Origin: Corynebacterium aurimucosum
GTDB taxonomy: Bacteria > Actinomycetota > Actinomycetes > Mycobacteriales > Mycobacteriaceae
Reading direction: 5' to 3'
NCBI RefSeq assembly: GCF_030408555.1
Contig: NZ_CP047048.1
Span: 1,116,001 to 1,180,000, forward strand
DNA: 64,000 nt
Notes under the pieces: model-generated
What the model was told of the DNA's origin: nothing
Seen by the model: only the letters and a program-made list of their open reading frames with translations
Database searches by the model: none
Position numbers and translations under genes: made by a program
In this document: positions 7,114-14,825 of the stretch, one piece after another
Layout: each line of letters begins with the position of its first letter
Numbering within the stretch: position 1 is the first letter of the stretch

Positions 7114-8775
7114 GTGACGCGTTGGACTCCGAAGGATGTTAAGGATGCTGCTGTTGAGCGAGTGGCTGCGGGCGAGGCAGTTAGCCTGGTCGCGCGTGAT
7201 GTCGGTGTGGGCCCTGAAACTGTTTACGGATGGTTGAGGGTAAGAGGTGTCGAACCTCCTGGCAGGCGTGCGAGTCGTCTGCGTGATCCGTTTGTCCGTG
7301 AGGCCGTTGGGTTGGTGTGTGCAGGTATGTCGATCAATCAAGCAGCACAGACTGTTGGATTATCGACTGGCGTGCTTCACAGTAGGTTAAAGAAAGCTGG
7401 TGTAATCGAAGTACGGCCTAGACGCGCCCGCTTGTCACCTGATGAACGTGTCCAGGCCGTGGAGCGAGTGCTTGCTGGTGAGAGCTGTCAGACGGTGGCT
7501 GATGCGGTCGGTGTGCATCCTTCCACGGTGTATCAGTGGATAAGGAAGCAACGGTATGCGGAATTACGCCGGCAGCGACACCGTCGAACGCCTGATGAGG
7601 CGGTGGTGTCTATGCCAGATACCGGCAAGAAGCTGGGTAAAGATACTGTTATGCCAGCACCGATGAAAGCTCAAGCCATTGATGGATTTCCTAGCGGCGT
7701 ATTCGACAAACACGCCTTAGTAGGGCGTGGTCGCAGGCTTACTGTTGAAGACCGTGTTGCTATTGAAGCGGGATGTCGTGTCGGTGATTCGGCACGTGCT
7801 ATCGCACAGAAAATAAATAGGCACCACAGTGTCGTCGCCCGTGAAATCACCCGTAATGGTTGGAAGATTATCGATGAGGACGGCACAGAGCAGCTGCGGT
7901 ATAACGCCCACAACGCTGCTGTTTCTACTGCTGGTCGGATGGTGCGGCCAAAACTACGCAAGCTCGATGAAAGCCCAACGCTTCGGGGTGTAGTGATCGA
8001 TTGCCTTGCCCGCAGGTGGTCACCTGGGCGCATTAGTGCATGGCTTGAGCATGCTTTCAGCGATGATGAAAGCATGCGTATTTCCCACGAAGCGATCTAC
8101 AGTGCCTTATACATTCAAGGTAAAGGCAGCCTGCGAGCCGAGCTTGAAGAAGTCATGAAGACTAAAGACGTACTTATCCGCGGCGGCGCAACACGCAAGA
8201 GTCGTGCCCGAAACGCTGGCGTGTTAACCGGTCGCCCTTGGATCAAAGGTGCTGAGATCACCCACCGCAACCCGGAAGCTGATGACAGGGCTATCCCCGG
8301 GCACTGGGAGGGCGACCTTGTCATTGGTAAAGGCGGCAAAAGCGCACTGATTACCCTAGTAGAGCGCACCAGCCGCTACACCCTGCTTGGACACCTCCCC
8401 GATGAGCACAGTTCACAAACCGTGGTCGCAACCTTGCAGGACATGGTCAAAGACCTCAACATCGAGCAGCTAAAAACCATCACATGGGACCAAGGGGCAG
8501 AAATGGCTGTCACAGCACAGGTCCAGATCAAAGACGGCTGCCAGGTGTTTTTCTGCGACCCGCACTCACCGTGGCAGAGACCAACCAACGAGAACACCAA
8601 CGGCGAGATCAGGCGCCGGTTCTACAAAAAAGGCACCGACTTTGCCACCGTCACACCCGAACATGTCGCGTGGGTACAAAATGAGCTCAACGAAACACCC
8701 CGACAAATCCTCGGCGGCGCAACCCCACGTGAAATACTTAACGAACTATTCAAGCGTGGCGCATCCACCGCTTGA
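7114..8775 (+). CDS. IS30-family transposase, copy 1
   Basis: A 553-residue transposase. The N-terminal half holds two or more helix-turn-helix units of the IS3/IS630 orfA kind (VAAGEAVSLVARDVGVGPETVYGWL and VLAGESCQTVADAVGVHPSTVYQWI). These are followed by the IS30 helix-turn-helix (GRRLTVEDRVAIEAGCRVGDSARAIAQKINRHHSVVAREI) and the DDE core: IPGHWEGDLVIG (first Asp), TWDQGAEMA (second Asp) and PHSPWQRPTNENTNGEIRRRF (the Glu). GTG 7114 is chosen because GGGAGGT lies 6-12 nt upstream; an ATG at 7087 lacks a site. The classical IS30 enzyme is about 380 residues, so the extra N-terminal HTH array makes this a long variant. The gene looks intact. Confidence 0.85.
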   Translation: MTRWTPKDVKDAAVERVAAGEAVSLVARDVGVGPETVYGWLRVRGVEPPGRRASRLRDPFVREAVGLVCAGMSINQAAQTVGLSTGVLHSRLKKAGVIEVRPRRARLSPDERVQAVERVLAGESCQTVADAVGVHPSTVYQWIRKQRYAELRRQRHRRTPDEAVVSMPDTGKKLGKDTVMPAPMKAQAIDGFPSGVFDKHALVGRGRRLTVEDRVAIEAGCRVGDSARAIAQKINRHHSVVAREITRNGWKIIDEDGTEQLRYNAHNAAVSTAGRMVRPKLRKLDESPTLRGVVIDCLARRWSPGRISAWLEHAFSDDESMRISHEAIYSALYIQGKGSLRAELEEVMKTKDVLIRGGATRKSRARNAGVLTGRPWIKGAEITHRNPEADDRAIPGHWEGDLVIGKGGKSALITLVERTSRYTLLGHLPDEHSSQTVVATLQDMVKDLNIEQLKTITWDQGAEMAVTAQVQIKDGCQVFFCDPHSPWQRPTNENTNGEIRRRFYKKGTDFATVTPEHVAWVQNELNETPRQILGGATPREILNELFKRGASTA

Positions 8776-8972
8776 TTCCGCCCAGCGGGCGTCGTCCAGC
8801 ACCCGGGCAGTGCTTTGCGACGACCAGCAGGTCTGCACTTCTAGGTCTGCACTTTTGCATTCGCGCCGAAACGTAGGAGCGTGGCGGTGGTGAAGAACAC
8901 AAGCCTATCTGTGGCGAAGCACACAAAGCTGGGTTATGAGTAGTGCATGAACAATGAACACTTTTAAACTTC
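8776..8972. other. Right end of IS copy 1 and leader of the cargo gene
   Basis: Copy 1 ends near 8856 with two tandem AGGTCTGCACTT motifs (8829-8840 and 8843-8854). A short inverted repeat (CGTCGTC at about 8789-8795 and GACGA near 8820) lies inside the end. Between 8857 and 8972 there is AT-rich sequence with no clear ribosome site before the cargo start at GTG 8973. Confidence 0.5.
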
Positions 8973-9845
8973 GTGGACCAGCACCTTATCGACCTTCGCA
9001 AGCTACCCAATGATGATCCCCGGTGGAAGAAAGTGCATGCTGGCAAGGTGGCCACACTGGCGTGGTGTTACGTGCTGCCGTTGGTGCACTGGCACGAGCT
9101 CAAGCCGTGGCAAAAGGAGACTGCGAAGGCATACGTGCTCGGGCTGAGCTTGCCCAAGGCAACATTAGTGGGAAAGTCCGCCGCGCTCATTCACGGGATT
9201 CCCCTGGTTGTGCCACCTGCCGAGTGGGAGGTAACGTTGCCTTCGAACTCGGTACCACAACGCGCGACTTCCAATGTCCGCTACCGGCGCATGGACTTGC
9301 GCGGTAAAGAGACGGTTGTTCACGGGATTCGCGTGTCTTCGCTGGAACGCACGGCCATTGATATTGCGCGGTTCTATGGATTTGAGGAGGGTCTCGTTGC
9401 CGTCGATGATGTGCGGGCGCGCAATGTTGGCCAGTTCTGGATCAATGAGACACTCGGCGCTATGGGGAGAGTTAAGGGCGTTGCCGCCGCGCGGCGGGCG
9501 GTTGCTGAAAGTATTAACTGCGCGGAGTCACCGTGGGAATCCTATGCCCGTGCCTTGATCCTTGCGGCGGACTACCCAGATCTGCGTTGGGTCAAGGCGC
9601 AACATGTGGTTGAAAGGTATCGAGCGGACCTGGTTATTAATGGGTGGTTGGTGATTGAGATTGACGGGAACGTCAAGTACCGCTTCGAGGCCGAAGAGGT
9701 AATACGCGCGGAGCATCGGCGGCAGCAGCACATCCTCAACAAGGGCTACATCGTCTTGAGGTTTAGCCCAGAACAATTAAGCGCACGCCCCGACTACTTC
9801 CAGGAGACCGTGGGGAAGCACTTGGCGCGCGGTCCGCGTTTGTAG
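8973..9845 (+). CDS. AbiEi/DUF559-like cargo protein
   Basis: A 290-residue protein carried between the two IS copies. The middle region (about residues 55-165, LVGKSAALIHGIPLV ... GIRVSSLERTAIDIARF) resembles the type IV antitoxin AbiEi domain family. The C-terminal part (about 190-285) looks like a DUF559/Vsr-type restriction-endonuclease fold: ESPWESYARAL, RYRADLVINGWLVIEIDG and EHRRQQHILNKGYIVLRFS, giving an E-x-n-D-x-n-E-x-D set. Such proteins are common and often multicopy in actinobacteria; their function is unknown. No AbiEii toxin gene is adjacent. Start GTG 8973 has no good ribosome site, so the N-terminus is uncertain. The stop codon ends 2 nt before the left end of IS copy 2. Confidence 0.65.
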   Translation: MDQHLIDLRKLPNDDPRWKKVHAGKVATLAWCYVLPLVHWHELKPWQKETAKAYVLGLSLPKATLVGKSAALIHGIPLVVPPAEWEVTLPSNSVPQRATSNVRYRRMDLRGKETVVHGIRVSSLERTAIDIARFYGFEEGLVAVDDVRARNVGQFWINETLGAMGRVKGVAAARRAVAESINCAESPWESYARALILAADYPDLRWVKAQHVVERYRADLVINGWLVIEIDGNVKYRFEAEEVIRAEHRRQQHILNKGYIVLRFSPEQLSARPDYFQETVGKHLARGPRL

Positions 9846-9922
9846 ATGTGCAGACCTGGAAGTGCAGACCCGCCCTGCGTGCTGTCAAGGGGTGAATGCG
9901 CCACTTCGACCGGGAGGTAGTT

Positions 9923-11584
9923 GTGACGCGTTGGACTCCGAAGGATGTTAAGGATGCTGCTGTTGAGCGAGTGGCTGCGGGCGAGGCAGTTAGCCTGGTC
10001 GCGCGTGATGTCGGTGTGGGCCCTGAAACTGTTTACGGATGGTTGAGGGTAAGAGGTGTCGAACCTCCTGGCAGGCGTGCGAGTCGTCTGCGTGATCCGT
10101 TTGTCCGTGAGGCCGTTGGGTTGGTGTGTGCAGGTATGTCGATCAATCAAGCAGCACAGACTGTTGGATTATCGACTGGCGTGCTTCACAGTAGGTTAAA
10201 GAAAGCTGGTGTAATCGAAGTACGGCCTAGACGCGCCCGCTTGTCACCTGATGAACGTGTCCAGGCCGTGGAGCGAGTGCTTGCTGGTGAGAGCTGTCAG
10301 ACGGTGGCTGATGCGGTCGGTGTGCATCCTTCCACGGTGTATCAGTGGATAAGGAAGCAACGGTATGCGGAATTACGCCGGCAGCGACACCGTCGAACGC
10401 CTGATGAGGCGGTGGTGTCTATGCCAGATACCGGCAAGAAGCTGGGTAAAGATACTGTTATGCCAGCACCGATGAAAGCTCAAGCCATTGATGGATTTCC
10501 TAGCGGCGTATTCGACAAACACGCCTTAGTAGGGCGTGGTCGCAGGCTTACTGTTGAAGACCGTGTTGCTATTGAAGCGGGATGTCGTGTCGGTGATTCG
10601 GCACGTGCTATCGCACAGAAAATAAATAGGCACCACAGTGTCGTCGCCCGTGAAATCACCCGTAATGGTTGGAAGATTATCGATGAGGACGGCACAGAGC
10701 AGCTGCGGTATAACGCCCACAACGCTGCTGTTTCTACTGCTGGTCGGATGGTGCGGCCAAAACTACGCAAGCTCGATGAAAGCCCAACGCTTCGGGGTGT
10801 AGTGATCGATTGCCTTGCCCGCAGGTGGTCACCTGGGCGCATTAGTGCATGGCTTGAGCATGCTTTCAGCGATGATGAAAGCATGCGTATTTCCCACGAA
10901 GCGATCTACAGTGCCTTATACATTCAAGGTAAAGGCAGCCTGCGAGCCGAGCTTGAAGAAGTCATGAAGACTAAAGACGTACTTATCCGCGGCGGCGCAA
11001 CACGCAAGAGTCGTGCCCGAAACGCTGGCGTGTTAACCGGTCGCCCTTGGATCAAAGGTGCTGAGATCACCCACCGCAACCCGGAAGCTGATGACAGGGC
11101 TATCCCCGGGCACTGGGAGGGCGACCTTGTCATTGGTAAAGGCGGCAAAAGCGCACTGATTACCCTAGTAGAGCGCACCAGCCGCTACACCCTGCTTGGA
11201 CACCTCCCCGATGAGCACAGTTCACAAACCGTGGTCGCAACCTTGCAGGACATGGTCAAAGACCTCAACATCGAGCAGCTAAAAACCATCACATGGGACC
11301 AAGGGGCAGAAATGGCTGTCACAGCACAGGTCCAGATCAAAGACGGCTGCCAGGTGTTTTTCTGCGACCCGCACTCACCGTGGCAGAGACCAACCAACGA
11401 GAACACCAACGGCGAGATCAGGCGCCGGTTCTACAAAAAAGGCACCGACTTTGCCACCGTCACACCCGAACATGTCGCGTGGGTACAAAATGAGCTCAAC
11501 GAAACACCCCGACAAATCCTCGGCGGCGCAACCCCACGTGAAATACTTAACGAACTATTCAAGCGTGGCGCATCCACCGCTTGA
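9923..11584 (+). CDS. IS30-family transposase, copy 2
   Basis: A 553-residue transposase identical in protein sequence to the copy at 7114, with the same GGGAGGT site and GTG start. Both copies look intact, so the element could still be active. The perfect identity of coding cores with diverged ends points to recent duplication or gene conversion between the copies. Confidence 0.85.
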   Translation: MTRWTPKDVKDAAVERVAAGEAVSLVARDVGVGPETVYGWLRVRGVEPPGRRASRLRDPFVREAVGLVCAGMSINQAAQTVGLSTGVLHSRLKKAGVIEVRPRRARLSPDERVQAVERVLAGESCQTVADAVGVHPSTVYQWIRKQRYAELRRQRHRRTPDEAVVSMPDTGKKLGKDTVMPAPMKAQAIDGFPSGVFDKHALVGRGRRLTVEDRVAIEAGCRVGDSARAIAQKINRHHSVVAREITRNGWKIIDEDGTEQLRYNAHNAAVSTAGRMVRPKLRKLDESPTLRGVVIDCLARRWSPGRISAWLEHAFSDDESMRISHEAIYSALYIQGKGSLRAELEEVMKTKDVLIRGGATRKSRARNAGVLTGRPWIKGAEITHRNPEADDRAIPGHWEGDLVIGKGGKSALITLVERTSRYTLLGHLPDEHSSQTVVATLQDMVKDLNIEQLKTITWDQGAEMAVTAQVQIKDGCQVFFCDPHSPWQRPTNENTNGEIRRRFYKKGTDFATVTPEHVAWVQNELNETPRQILGGATPREILNELFKRGASTA

Positions 11585-11634
11585 TTCCGCCCTGGTCGTC
11601 GTCAAGCACTGTCTTGGCGCTTTACGACGCCCAC

Positions 11635-11666
11635 CTGCGCGTATGTACTTCCAGGTCTGCACTTTT
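11635..11666 (-). repeat. Right outer terminal inverted repeat of the composite element
   Basis: Begins CTGCGCGTATGTACTTCC and ends GGTCTGCACTTTT. It is an exact 32-bp reverse complement of the left outer end at 7037-7068. Confidence 0.75.
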
Positions 11667-11890
11667 GGGTTTGGCGTTGGCTGTGGCGGGGGCAGCCAGC
11701 GCACCGCTGCAGTGCCAGTCGCGCGGCAGTCTCGTATCTGAGACAGCTAGGCCAAAAGTGTCCTGGCTCATGGTTCTGCGTCACAGTAACTTGTCCTGTG
11801 TGACGCTGACCAAGCCCCACTAGGGACAGCCCCGGGGAACCGGCCTTGGGGGTTTGGGAGGGCGTCGAAATGCACGAGCGAAAGGAAGTC
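11667..11890. promoter_or_regulatory. Region upstream of hutU after the insertion
   Basis: Holds no gene. An inverted repeat GTCACA (11780-11785) / TGTGAC (11799-11804) lies about 90 bp before hutU and could be an operator or part of a promoter that now drives hutU-hutI. GAAAGGAAG immediately before 11891 is the hutU ribosome site. Confidence 0.35.
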
Positions 11891-13567
11891 ATGTCTGAAC
11901 CCCGCGAAGTACGCGCCCCGCGCGGAACCGAAATCTCCGCCAAGTCTTGGCAGACCGAAGCCCCGCTGCGCATGCTCATGAACAACCTTGATCCCGAGGT
12001 TGCCGAGCGTCCCGAGGACCTCGTAGTCTACGGCGGCACCGGGCGTGCTGCCCGCAGCTGGGAGGCTTTTGATGCCATCGTGGAGTCCCTCAAGAACCTC
12101 GAGTCCGACGAGACGTTGCTGGTGCAGTCCGGCAAGCCGGTCGGCATCTGGAAGACCAATGAGTGGGCACCGCGCGTGCTCATCGCCAACTCCAACCTTG
12201 TCGGTGACTGGGCCAACTGGGAGCACTTCCGCAAACTCGAAGACGAAGGCCTGATGATGTATGGCCAGATGACGGCCGGCTCCTGGATTTACATCGCTAC
12301 CCAGGGCATCCTGCAGGGTACCTTCGAGACCTTCGCGGCCGTGGCAAAGAAGCGCTTCAACGGCACGCTCGCCGGCACCTTTACCCTCACTGGTGGCTGC
12401 GGCGGCATGGGTGGCGCACAGCCGCTGTCTGTTACTTTGAACGGCGGAGCCTGCCTCATCGTCGATGTGGATGAGACCCGCCTGAAGCGCCGCCAGCACA
12501 AGCGCTACCTCGATGAGGTTGTTACCGACCTGGATGAGGCCCTCAAGCTGGTGCTCGACGCCAAGGAGAACAAGAAGCCGCTGTCCGTGGGTCTCGTGGG
12601 CAACGCCGCTGAGGTCTTCCCGGAGGTCCTGCGCCGACAGCGCGCGGGTGAATTCACCGTGGACATCGTCACGGACCAGACCTCCGCGCACGACCCGCTG
12701 AGCTACCTACCCACCGAAATCACCGTGGAGGACTGGCACAACGAGGCCAAGGCGGACCCGACCACCTTTACCAAGAAGGCCCGCGAGGCCATGGCCGCCC
12801 AGGTCCAGGCCATGGTGGAATTCCAGGACGAGGGTGCTGAGGTCTTCGACTACGGCAACTCCATCCGCGACGAGGCCCGCAAGGCCGGCTACCAGCGTGC
12901 CTTCGAGTTCCCAGGTTTTGTCCCGGCCTACATCCGCCCGCTCTTCTGCGAGGGTCTTGGCCCCTTCCGCTGGGCAGCGCTTTCCGGCGACCCTGAGGAC
13001 ATCAAGGTCACCGACCAAGCGCTCAAGGAGCTCTTCCCGGACAACGAGCACCTGCACAACTGGCTTGATGCCGCCGAGGAGTACGTGGAGTTCGAGGGCC
13101 TGCCGGCACGTATTTGCTGGCTGGGCTACAACGAGCGCCACAAGGCTGGCCTGCTCTTCAATGACCTGGTCAAGGAAGGCAAGATCAAGGCTCCGATCGT
13201 TATTGGACGCGACCACCTCGACTCCGGTTCCGTGGCCTCCCCGTACCGCGAGACCGAGGCCATGCTCGACGGCACCGATGCCGTGGCTGACTGGCCGCTG
13301 CTCAACGCCATGACCGCTGTCTCCTCCGGTGCCACCTGGGTATCCATCCACCACGGCGGCGGCGTGGGCATGGGCCGCTCCATTCACGCCGGTCAGGTCA
13401 CCGTGGCCGACGGCACCGAGCTGGCCGCCGCCAAGCTGCGCGCCGTGCTGACCAACGACCCGGGCATGGGTGTTATCCGCCACGTGGATTCCGGTTACAC
13501 TCGCGCCAAGGAAGTCGCCGACGAGCGCGGCGTGCGTATCCCGATGGAATTCAAGGCCCGCGACTAG
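11891..13567 (+). CDS. hutU: Urocanate hydratase (HutU)
   Basis: Adds water to urocanate to give 4-imidazolone-5-propionate, using tightly bound NAD+ as an electrophile. At 558 residues it is full length. Family blocks include [12 protein letters not shown] near the N-terminus, [20 protein letters not shown] in the NAD-binding region, and [23 protein letters not shown] and [19 protein letters not shown] near the C-terminus. The open frame goes 15 codons further upstream, but ATG 11891 has the GAAAGGAAG site and the normal N-terminus. It is followed 21 nt later by hutI. The composite IS element separates it from hutH. Confidence 0.95.
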   Translation: MSEPREVRAPRGTEISAKSWQTEAPLRMLMNNLDPEVAERPEDLVVYGGTGRAARSWEAFDAIVESLKNLESDETLLVQSGKPVGIWKTNEWAPRVLIANSNLVGDWANWEHFRKLEDEGLMMYGQMTAGSWIYIATQGILQGTFETFAAVAKKRFNGTLAGTFTLTGGCGGMGGAQPLSVTLNGGACLIVDVDETRLKRRQHKRYLDEVVTDLDEALKLVLDAKENKKPLSVGLVGNAAEVFPEVLRRQRAGEFTVDIVTDQTSAHDPLSYLPTEITVEDWHNEAKADPTTFTKKAREAMAAQVQAMVEFQDEGAEVFDYGNSIRDEARKAGYQRAFEFPGFVPAYIRPLFCEGLGPFRWAALSGDPEDIKVTDQALKELFPDNEHLHNWLDAAEEYVEFEGLPARICWLGYNERHKAGLLFNDLVKEGKIKAPIVIGRDHLDSGSVASPYRETEAMLDGTDAVADWPLLNAMTAVSSGATWVSIHHGGGVGMGRSIHAGQVTVADGTELAAAKLRAVLTNDPGMGVIRHVDSGYTRAKEVADERGVRIPMEFKARD

Positions 13568-13588
13568 ATAAGAGAGGAAAAGAAGATC

Positions 13589-14767
13589 ATGTCCACCCTG
13601 TTTACTGGAATCTCAGAGCTGCGCACGGTGTCGGAGGCTGGCACGCTTGCCGACGCCTCCCTCATCGCCAACACCGACGGCACCATCGCCTGGATCGGAC
13701 CGGAGTCCGAGGCGCCGGCCGCGGATGAGAAAGTCGACCTGGGCGGGCGCGCGGTCCTGCCGGGATGGGTGGATTCTCATACGCACATGATCTTCGACGG
13801 CGACCGCTCCGCCGAGTTCGAAGCCCGCATGGCGGGTGAGTCCTACCAGGCCGGTGGCATCGCGGTGACCATGGACGCTACCCGCTCGGCGGGGGAGGAG
13901 CGCCTGGAAAAGCTGTTGGTGGAGCGCATTGCCGCCGCCCGCCGCGGGGGTACGACGACCTTGGAGACGAAGACCGGCTACGGTCTTAATACTGAATCTG
14001 AGGTGGAGGCCGCTCGCGTGGCGGCTCGCCACGTCGATGACGTTACCTTCCTCGGCGCACACCTCGTGCCGCCGGGAGCGGAAGCCGAGACTTACCTCGA
14101 CGAGGTTGTCGGCCCGATGCTGGACGGTGTGGCCGAGCACGTGCAGTGGATCGATGTCTTCTGCGAGCGCGGCGCCTTCGACGAGGGGCAGTCGCGCCGC
14201 GTGCTCGAGGCGGGCAAGGCCCGGGGCTTAGGCGTGCGAGTGCACGGCAACCAGCTCGGCGAGGGCCCAGGCGTAGCACTCGCGGTGGAGTTGGGCGCTG
14301 CCTCCGTGGACCACGTCAACTACCTCAGCGATGCCGATGTCGAGGCGCTGGCCTCCTCCGATACGGTGGCTACGCTGCTGCCAGCCTGCGATCTGTCCAC
14401 ACGCGAGCCGCTGGCGCCGGGCCGGAAGCTTATTGATGCCGGCGCGACCGTCGCCATCGCCTCGAACCTCAACCCGGGTACCTCGTATACCTCCTCGCTG
14501 AACTTCTGCGTGACCACGGCTGTGCTCCAGCAGCACCTCACGCTTGATGAGGCCATCGCCGCCGGCACGCTGGGCGGTGCCACCGCGCTGCGCCGCCAGG
14601 ATGTTGGCTCAGGTAAGGACGCGCAAGGCCGCCCGGCTAAGGGCTCGCTGGTGGTCGGTGCTGCCGCCGACCTGCATGTCCTCGATGCCCCGAGCGCTAT
14701 CCACCTGGCTTATCGCCCGGGCATGCCGATGACCTGGAAGACCTTCGTGGGTGGCCGTGAAGTCTAG
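13589..14767 (+). CDS. hutI: Imidazolonepropionase (HutI)
   Basis: Opens the imidazolone ring to give N-formimidoyl-L-glutamate. A 392-residue metal-dependent amidohydrolase: metal ligands His64 and His66 in VDSHTHMIF, and the later blocks VHGNQLGEGPGVALAVELGAASVDHVNYLS, ASNLNPGTSY and VVGAAADLHVL. It is in one operon with hutU, and the ATG follows AGAGAGGAAAAG. Its product is the substrate of the HutG encoded at 379-1347. Confidence 0.95.
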   Translation: MSTLFTGISELRTVSEAGTLADASLIANTDGTIAWIGPESEAPAADEKVDLGGRAVLPGWVDSHTHMIFDGDRSAEFEARMAGESYQAGGIAVTMDATRSAGEERLEKLLVERIAAARRGGTTTLETKTGYGLNTESEVEAARVAARHVDDVTFLGAHLVPPGAEAETYLDEVVGPMLDGVAEHVQWIDVFCERGAFDEGQSRRVLEAGKARGLGVRVHGNQLGEGPGVALAVELGAASVDHVNYLSDADVEALASSDTVATLLPACDLSTREPLAPGRKLIDAGATVAIASNLNPGTSYTSSLNFCVTTAVLQQHLTLDEAIAAGTLGGATALRRQDVGSGKDAQGRPAKGSLVVGAAADLHVLDAPSAIHLAYRPGMPMTWKTFVGGREV

Positions 14768-14772
14768 AACGT

Positions 14773-14825
14773 AAAGTCTTGCACTCTAGAGTGTAAAACT
14801 TTGTAGTCTGCGGTATTCTGCAGGC
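14773..14825 (+). promoter_or_regulatory. 30-bp near-palindrome and leaderless promoter of the AlbA_2 gene
   Basis: Positions 14773-14802 form a near-perfect dyad (13 of 15 pairs) centred on CTCTAGAG, with AAAGT and ACTTT at its outer ends. A TATTCT -10 box at 14814-14819 is 6 nt before ATG 14826, so the dyad covers the -35 region. This is the layout of a repressor site; the gene just behind it encodes a protein with a winged-helix C-terminus. Confidence 0.55.

Larger units (their letters stand above)
7037..11666. mobile_element. Composite IS30-type element with one cargo gene, inserted between hutH and hutU
   Basis: Two transposase genes in direct orientation (7114-8775 and 9923-11584) flank one gene of 290 codons. 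The copies read as identical from about 7068 to 8783 and 9877 to 11592, offset 2,809 bp. The outer ends are perfect 32-bp inverted repeats: 7037-7068, beginning AAAAGTGCAGACCTGGAAG, and 11635-11666. The inner ends differ from the outer ends but resemble each other (GTGCAGACCTRGAAGTGCAGACC at both). No target duplication is obvious outside 7037 and 11666. The structure fits either a composite transposon or a circle (cargo plus one IS) that recombined into a resident IS. Confidence 0.75.
9848..11666 (+). mobile_element. IS30-type element, copy 2
   Basis: The left end starts at about 9848 with GTGCAGACCTGGAAGTGCAG, and the right end is 11666. The coding core is the same as in copy 1. The right end (11593-11666) is related to but clearly diverged from the right end of copy 1 (8784-8856), although the 1.7 kb between the ends is identical. 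Confidence 0.7.
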
